A DNA stretch of 9,569 nt from the NCBI GenBank assembly GCA_900751685.1, contig CAADSR010000233.1, positions 1-9,569 on the forward strand, written 5' to 3'. The DNA is from Clostridia bacterium (GTDB taxonomy: Bacteria; Bacillota; Clostridia; UBA1381). The notes beneath the pieces are model-generated. The model was not told the origin of the DNA. It saw nothing but the letters and a program-made list of their open reading frames with translations, and made no database searches. A program made the position numbers and the translations under genes. Of the stretch, positions 7,301 to 9,569 are shown in pieces; position 1 is the stretch's first letter; each line of letters begins with the position of its first letter.

Positions 7301-7311
7301 CACCGAAATAA
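4306..7311 (+). CDS. SLH-domain S-layer-type surface protein
   Basis: A 1001-residue exported protein predicted to form or join the cell-surface lattice. Residues 1-28 are a classical signal peptide (MKKNLKKVIS, hydrophobic core, AFA-AQ cleavage region). Three S-layer homology domains follow at about 30-80, 94-147 and 150-200, two with the motif GYGDGTF and each ending in the TRAEVTKM/TYAQVVKM/TRAQVAQL helix. Such a triplet normally binds pyruvylated secondary wall polymer. The remaining 800 residues are Asp/Glu/Asn/Ser/Thr-rich, cysteine-poor (C200 and C636 are the only ones I noticed) and appear beta-rich, with short modules such as DLQEDDVIAVAYNVNNSF (about 495-512) and TEGDVIVYKLDSDGYVDDVQ (about 809-828). 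I recognise no catalytic domain. The start has GGAGGA 9 bases upstream. Codon use differs from its neighbours (Arg mainly AGA or CGT, many ACA, GTA and GAA), as in a very highly expressed gene. It is monocistronic with tandem promoters and a strong terminator. Whether it is the main lattice protein or a minor SLH protein is not shown. Confidence 0.92.
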   Translation: MKKNLKKVISTVVALTLSVSSFAAAFAAQFTDVADTASYAQAVDELVALGIIEGYGDGTFLPDNNITRAEVTKMIVAAIGSTAAAEAAAGQNTKFVDVDSTHWAAGFVTVGTDQAGFINGYGDGTFGPENNVTYAQVVKMLVASLGYTTYAEANGGWPGGYMSYGNSLGIVDGVKANQDTEVTRAQVAQLIDNALDVPLCMITGWETDVWGQSKPTLEVKDGYGEGYQTLLTNKHDAYKVKGRVKATSKTNPSLKAGEVTYTVTNTRNFDDENYEKGDFIDVNPVYAGESGAEDQLLTYSEALLQKNDDDEFTVLSITPLGKNKVETFKTDDLDDENKNYMKSDYKNDDGTYDIGKAILGEKYLYAYKDGSSSSVNSYKLDNSAKLYVNGVEIGGEANASNLNEFLVGNTVGEVTLIDTPDIENSQTSTDGYYDYIMVSYYVSALVDSVEEVSNGAEIYLDVYEEEMESPITLDTDDDDFSYKITLDGKAIDYKDLQEDDVIAVAYNVNNSFDDSNFYDMIVTRGTIEGRVTTYSEKEDGYQINGEYYKNALNPDDNGKTLEVGSEVTLYVDAFNRFVKSEETITNKKYAVLENVYLKTGEDVYMARLATADGTIQAIPFQTKVDATQAEKYAKICNENGLNGGKKNPIADRVVEYKVTNSSSEISSLTQISSGAVAESQEYKATASTNKIGNIRMNDATKILNASDYDKDKAYSSLSLSDLVDGSEYTAIGFDKVDSVYRFVVILDGNGGYTVNTPIAIYSQTEKRYDEANDQQVDSLVVYTASDDKTTKSQSILVADDYSLPNLTEGDVIVYKLDSDGYVDDVQVIFDSNLSTYSDFRSQVSSKLVVDGTADPTFSKWLKPIDKWVESQTSYDKDGKAEVFFGPISEKNGNDISIAEVSIDADGNEVTAENDVAEITVNSDANVYVYDYSKRSDERLAKSSVGSIRATNIPDSIKLADENGDKTIINWSNANLTNKINFAFVKTIDGDATDVFVIVAPK

Positions 7312-7321
7312 GAAGTTTTTC

Positions 7322-7352
7322 AAAGAACCAGCCCTAGGGCTGGTTCTTTTTT
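7322..7352 (+). terminator. Intrinsic terminator after the S-layer gene
   Basis: A perfect 28-bp palindrome (7322-7349) with core ACCAGCCCTAGGGCTGGT is followed by further T residues. It begins 11 bp after the stop codon. The A-run on the left could also allow it to work in reverse, but no minus-strand gene lies to its right. Confidence 0.93.
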
Positions 7353-7388
7353 ATGTATTAAAATTTTATGTAAAATATATTAAAGTAA

Positions 7389-7417
7389 TTGATATAAATA
7401 AGGCATTGTAGTATAAT
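7389..7417 (+). promoter_or_regulatory. Sigma-A promoter for rodA
   Basis: TTGATA (7389-7394) and a perfect TATAAT (7412-7417) are 17 bp apart, with a predicted start near 7424 and a leader of about 26 nt. Together with the terminator just upstream this makes rodA an independent unit. Confidence 0.85.
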
Positions 7418-7431
7418 AAGGTTACACTACA
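7407..7431 (+). promoter_or_regulatory. Imperfect palindrome overlapping the rodA -10 box and start site
   Basis: Outer arms TGTAGT (7407-7412) and ACTACA (7426-7431) are perfectly inverted, and inner TAA (7414-7416) and TTA (7422-7424) fit the same symmetry axis at 7419. Nine of twelve pairs are symmetrical. Covering the -10 box and the RNA start, it would suit a repressor. It cannot be an RNA hairpin, because most of it lies before the predicted start. Confidence 0.4.
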
Positions 7432-7449
7432 GTTTAGGAGGACAAATTT

Positions 7450-8577
7450 TTGCGGAAGAATGTATCAAAACATTCAGTAATGCTTATGGAATTTGACTGG
7501 ATGTTATTTATTGTGACAATTGCCCTTTCACTTTTTGGGATCGTGGCAATTTATTCAGCAACGCGTACTCTGGGCTCTAATACAAATGTCATCGTGCAGT
7601 CCGCAGCATTTGCATTAGGGATTGGTATGATGTTGTTTTTGTGTTTTTTTGACTATGAACAATTTGCCTCATTGATTAAACCGATTTATATATTTTGTGT
7701 TGCTATTTTGATATTGGTTTTAGTGATTGGGGTCGCCGGTGATTGGGGGTCACGAAGCTGGATCCGTATTGGTGCTATTGGAATACAGCCGGCGGAAATT
7801 GCGAAGGTCGGTTTTATCATTACGTTTTCTTATCACTTGTCTAAGGTGCATGAGAAGATCAACCGTTTTTTGATTCTTTTAGGATTGGTCCTTCATGTGG
7901 CAGTATTTTTAGTTTTGATCCTGCTGCAGCCTGATGCAGGGAGTGCTATGGTATTTTGTTTTATTTTTGCCAGCATGCTGTTTGTAGCAAAGCTTTCCTA
8001 CAAAATTATTATTCCTGCTCTGGCAGCAGGGATCGCAGCAGTTCCATTGGTTTATACTTTTTTGTTATCAGAGTTCCAGCAAAAACGTATCCAGGTTTTC
8101 TTGAATCCTGATTTAGATCCATTAGGGCGGGGTTACAATGTGATCCAATCCAAAATTGCAGTTGGCTCTGGACAGATTTATGGAAAAGGTTTTTTAGAGG
8201 GAACACAGAACCAAATGGGATATTTGCCAACCAAATATACAGACTTTATTTTCAGTACAATTGGGGAAGAATTTGGCTTTATCGGAGCTATATTGATTGT
8301 CCTGGCATTGTTTTTCATTATCTATAAATGTGTCAAGATCGCGCAAAAGGCGGATAATGTCTTTGGACGTTATATTTGTGTGGGAGTAGCTGCAATGCTG
8401 CTTTTCCATACGGTAGAAAATGTAGGGATGTGTATGGGGCTATTGCCGGTAACAGGGATCCCTCTTCCGTTTATCAGTTATGGGGGGACGTCGTTGTTGA
8501 CGAATATGATCGGTATTGGCTTGGTGCTGAGCGTAGCTTACCATAATAAGCCCCGCAGTATATTTGAAGTCTACTAG
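7450..8577 (+). CDS. rodA: RodA-type SEDS peptidoglycan glycosyltransferase
   Basis: A 375-residue polytopic membrane protein of the SEDS family (RodA/FtsW/SpoVE) that polymerises lipid II into glycan strands together with a class B PBP. About ten hydrophobic segments are visible. Family motifs are the early SATR (36-39), GDWGSRSWIRIGAIGIQPAE (98-116), LQPDAGSA (159-166), GRGYNVIQSKIAVGSGQIYG (226-245), YTDFIFSTIGEEFG (263-276) with the predicted catalytic Asp D265, and the C-terminal signature LLPVTGIPLPFISYGG (331-346). Sequence and length favour RodA over FtsW or SpoVE, but that choice is by recognition, not phylogeny. Translation starts at a TTG, justified by AGGAGGA at 7436-7442, 7 bases upstream, and by the absence of an ATG before residue 11. 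It has its own promoter and terminator. No mreBCD or PBP2 gene is adjacent, so it is outside the usual shape cluster. Confidence 0.94.
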   Translation: MRKNVSKHSVMLMEFDWMLFIVTIALSLFGIVAIYSATRTLGSNTNVIVQSAAFALGIGMMLFLCFFDYEQFASLIKPIYIFCVAILILVLVIGVAGDWGSRSWIRIGAIGIQPAEIAKVGFIITFSYHLSKVHEKINRFLILLGLVLHVAVFLVLILLQPDAGSAMVFCFIFASMLFVAKLSYKIIIPALAAGIAAVPLVYTFLLSEFQQKRIQVFLNPDLDPLGRGYNVIQSKIAVGSGQIYGKGFLEGTQNQMGYLPTKYTDFIFSTIGEEFGFIGAILIVLALFFIIYKCVKIAQKADNVFGRYICVGVAAMLLFHTVENVGMCMGLLPVTGIPLPFISYGGTSLLTNMIGIGLVLSVAYHNKPRSIFEVY

Positions 8578-8663
8578 CCCTTAAATTTAGTTTGTGGGAA
8601 TGTACGCTATATAAATAAGTAGTTATTTCTTTTTTGCAAGAAACAATGTTTCTCTGGTATATC

Positions 8664-8715
8664 AAAAGAGCCTTCTGTTTTTAGGGATCAAATAAAAACA
8701 GGGGGCTCTTTTTTT
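8664..8715 (+). terminator. Intrinsic terminator of rodA
   Basis: AAAAGAGCC (8664-8672) with CTGTTTTT (8675-8682) pairs with AAAAACAG (8694-8701) and GGCTCTTTT (8704-8712). A small internal loop interrupts the stem, and a T-run continues to 8715. It lies 87 bp after the rodA stop, leaving a longer 3' untranslated region than the other genes here. Confidence 0.88.
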
Positions 8716-8832
8716 CTTACAAAGCAGTTGGATTAAGTGGTATAGAGGACAATGAAAAAGTGTTTTAAAATAGGTCCGTTTTCTTTTCTATTGTTTTCCT
8801 AGTCCCTATTGTCTCCAAATAGTAGGTTTTTC

Positions 8833-8881
8833 ATATGATATAGAGGGGAGCTTCTGCTTGGAGCGCCCCTCTATATTATAT
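8833..8881 (+). promoter_or_regulatory. Long stem-loop just upstream of the DUF3343 gene
   Basis: The arms 8833-8848 and 8866-8881 pair over 16 positions (15 Watson-Crick and one G-U), including TATAGAGGGG against CCCCTCTATA. The 17-base interior can extend the stem with GCTTC (8850-8854) against GGAGC (8860-8864). No T-run follows, so it is not a terminator. It ends 16 bases before the ATG at 8898, immediately upstream of the probable ribosome site (GGTGA, 8888-8892). It may be a leader element, a processing or stability site, or a small repeat element. Confidence 0.5.
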
Positions 8882-8897
8882 AAAGTGTGGTGATATT

Positions 8898-9164
8898 ATG
8901 AATTATATTTTAGGGGCGGTAGGATCCATCACATCCACTACAAGGCTTAGCCAGCGTCTTGAAAAAACAGCTGGTTGTAAATCTAAGGTAGTTCATACCC
9001 CGAATAAAGGGGAAGGGGGAGGCTGTTCTTATTCTTTAAGGATTGAAGAGAAGGACCTGCAGTCCTTGCTATCGGTATCCAGACAAATCAATATCCCAGT
9101 TCGTAAGTTTTACCGTGAAGAATTTGTAGATGGGGAGATGAAATATCATGTTATATCTGGATAA
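8898..9164 (+). CDS. DUF3343 family small protein (putative Se/S carrier-like)
   Basis: An 88-residue cytoplasmic protein. The pattern N-terminal beta strand (MNYILGAVGS), a helix with charged residues, a KVVHTP strand (35-40), a Gly-rich loop with a cysteine (GEGGGCSYSLRI, C43 in the loop) and a following EEKDL helix matches the DUF3343 family, which is annotated as a putative selenium/sulfur carrier-like protein. The family often lies with yedF, selD and desulfurase genes in selenium-dependent molybdenum hydroxylase clusters. C43 occupies the usual cysteine position; C27 is extra. The ATG has only a modest ribosome site (GGTGA, 5 bases upstream). The stop overlaps the next gene by 17 bp, so the two are probably co-translated. 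Biochemical function is not established in general; the assignment here is by sequence pattern and context. Confidence 0.82.
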   Translation: MNYILGAVGSITSTTRLSQRLEKTAGCKSKVVHTPNKGEGGGCSYSLRIEEKDLQSLLSVSRQINIPVRKFYREEFVDGEMKYHVISG

Positions 9165-9569
9165 TGCAGCTACCAGTTTTAAAAAGCCGCTTTGTGTTTA
9201 TCAAGCAATTATCAAGCATTCCCTTGCAACAAGTGTCAATGCAGGCCATGGAGGACATGATCTGAGCTTAAAGGGGATGGGTAAAATCATAGAGGCCTCG
9301 GAAGCGGTTGCAGATCTATTTCATATTGCCGATCCACAGAGGATCGCCTTCCTGCCGAATGCCACCTATGGGTTAAATATGGCCATTGCAGGCCTTGCAG
9401 GAGCTGAAGACCATATTATTGTAACACAAATGGATCATAACAGCGTTTTGCGCCCTGCGCATCAAAATACGCAGTATACCGTTGTTGCGGCAGATGCGGA
9501 AGGATTCGTCCGCCCGCAGGATATTGAAAAGGCGGTCCGCAGTAATACAAAATTGATCGTCTGCACCCA
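9148..9569 (+). CDS. Cysteine desulfurase/class-V aminotransferase, EF2568-like (3' end outside window)
   Basis: The first 140 codons of a PLP-dependent enzyme expected to be about 380 residues; it runs off the right edge without a stop. Visible motifs are LYLDNAATSFKKP (2-14), NAGHGGHDLS (31-40), FLPNATYGLN (68-77, the substrate/PLP loop, usually NATEALN or NATDALN) and MDHNSVLRP (95-103), which bind the cofactor and mark the cysteine desulfurase fold. The PLP lysine and catalytic cysteine are beyond the window. The GHGGH-LS and DHNSVLRP forms fit the TIGR01977 (EF2568-type) branch, often linked to selenium/molybdenum hydroxylase maturation rather than Fe-S assembly, better than IscS or SufS. 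The ATG has GGGGAGA (9132-9138) 9 bases upstream and lies inside the end of the DUF3343 gene (17-bp overlap), which supports an operon. Cysteine desulfuration, or release of selenium from selenocysteine, is inferred from the family. Confidence 0.88.
   Translation, partial: MLYLDNAATSFKKPLCVYQAIIKHSLATSVNAGHGGHDLSLKGMGKIIEASEAVADLFHIADPQRIAFLPNATYGLNMAIAGLAGAEDHIIVTQMDHNSVLRPAHQNTQYTVVAADAEGFVRPQDIEKAVRSNTKLIVCT

Larger units (their letters stand above)
8578..8897. other. 320-bp intergenic region after rodA
   Basis: No gene is supported here. It contains the rodA terminator (8664-8715), a small hairpin AGAAAC-AAT-GTTTCT near 8639-8653, and a long stem-loop next to the following gene. CTATTGT is repeated near 8788 and 8806, and TATAGAGG near 8741 and 8839. 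No convincing sigma-A promoter for the following genes is seen. The best candidates are an extended -10 TGGTATAGA (8738-8746) with a poor -35, and TTGTCT (8809-8814) with TATGAT (8834-8839) at an unfavourable 19-bp spacing. Confidence 0.6.

Noticed and set aside
8833..8881. Reading the hairpin before the DUF3343 gene as a transcription terminator
   Set aside because: No T-run follows on either strand, and a strong rodA terminator already exists at 8664-8715.
1..9569. CRISPR array, tRNA, rRNA, IS element or prophage signature
   Set aside because: No regularly spaced repeats, cloverleaf-like sequence, transposase motif or flanking target duplication was seen on either strand.

Overview
The window looks like chromosomal DNA of a low-to-moderate GC Firmicute, most likely an anaerobic member of the Clostridia. 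The evidence is the strong AGGAGG-type ribosome binding sites, near-consensus sigma-A promoters with 17-bp spacers, a TTG start on rodA, an RNase HI with an N-terminal hybrid-binding domain, a large SLH-anchored S-layer-type protein, and a right-hand gene pair related to selenium-linked cysteine desulfurase clusters. A genus cannot be named from this alone.

Layout from left to right. Positions 2-1365 hold a minus-strand pair: xth (exodeoxyribonuclease III) followed after 8 bp by a TetR/AcrR-type regulator, ending in a strong hairpin at the left edge. A divergent intergenic region (1366-1537) carries a near-perfect sigma-A promoter for a MATE-family multidrug/Na+ antiporter (1538-2923). The MATE gene converges on rnhA (RNase HI, minus strand, 2983-3612), and a perfectly palindromic bidirectional terminator lies between them. 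Next is a 657-bp AT-rich regulatory region (3649-4305) holding the rnhA promoter, two tandem promoters pointing at the S-layer gene, an operator-like cluster beside the proximal promoter, and a leader hairpin. The 1001-residue S-layer-type protein (4306-7311) has a signal peptide and three SLH domains, and its biased codon use suggests high expression. It ends in a clean terminator. A monocistronic SEDS glycosyltransferase gene, rodA (7450-8577), follows with its own promoter, an operator-like palindrome and a terminator. After about 180 bp that include a long non-terminator hairpin comes a translationally overlapping pair: a DUF3343 (putative Se/S carrier-like) protein and a class-V aminotransferase/cysteine desulfurase truncated by the window end.

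How the genes relate: the S-layer protein and RodA both serve the cell envelope (surface lattice anchored to wall polymers, and peptidoglycan polymerisation) but are separate transcription units. xth and rnhA are housekeeping nucleic-acid enzymes. DUF3343 and the desulfurase probably start a sulfur/selenium mobilisation operon that continues outside the window. I see no complete undescribed system here, and no CRISPR, tRNA, rRNA, IS element or phage gene. The points most worth a second look are the cis-regulatory structures in front of the S-layer, rodA and DUF3343 genes, and the possible selenium cluster running off the right edge.
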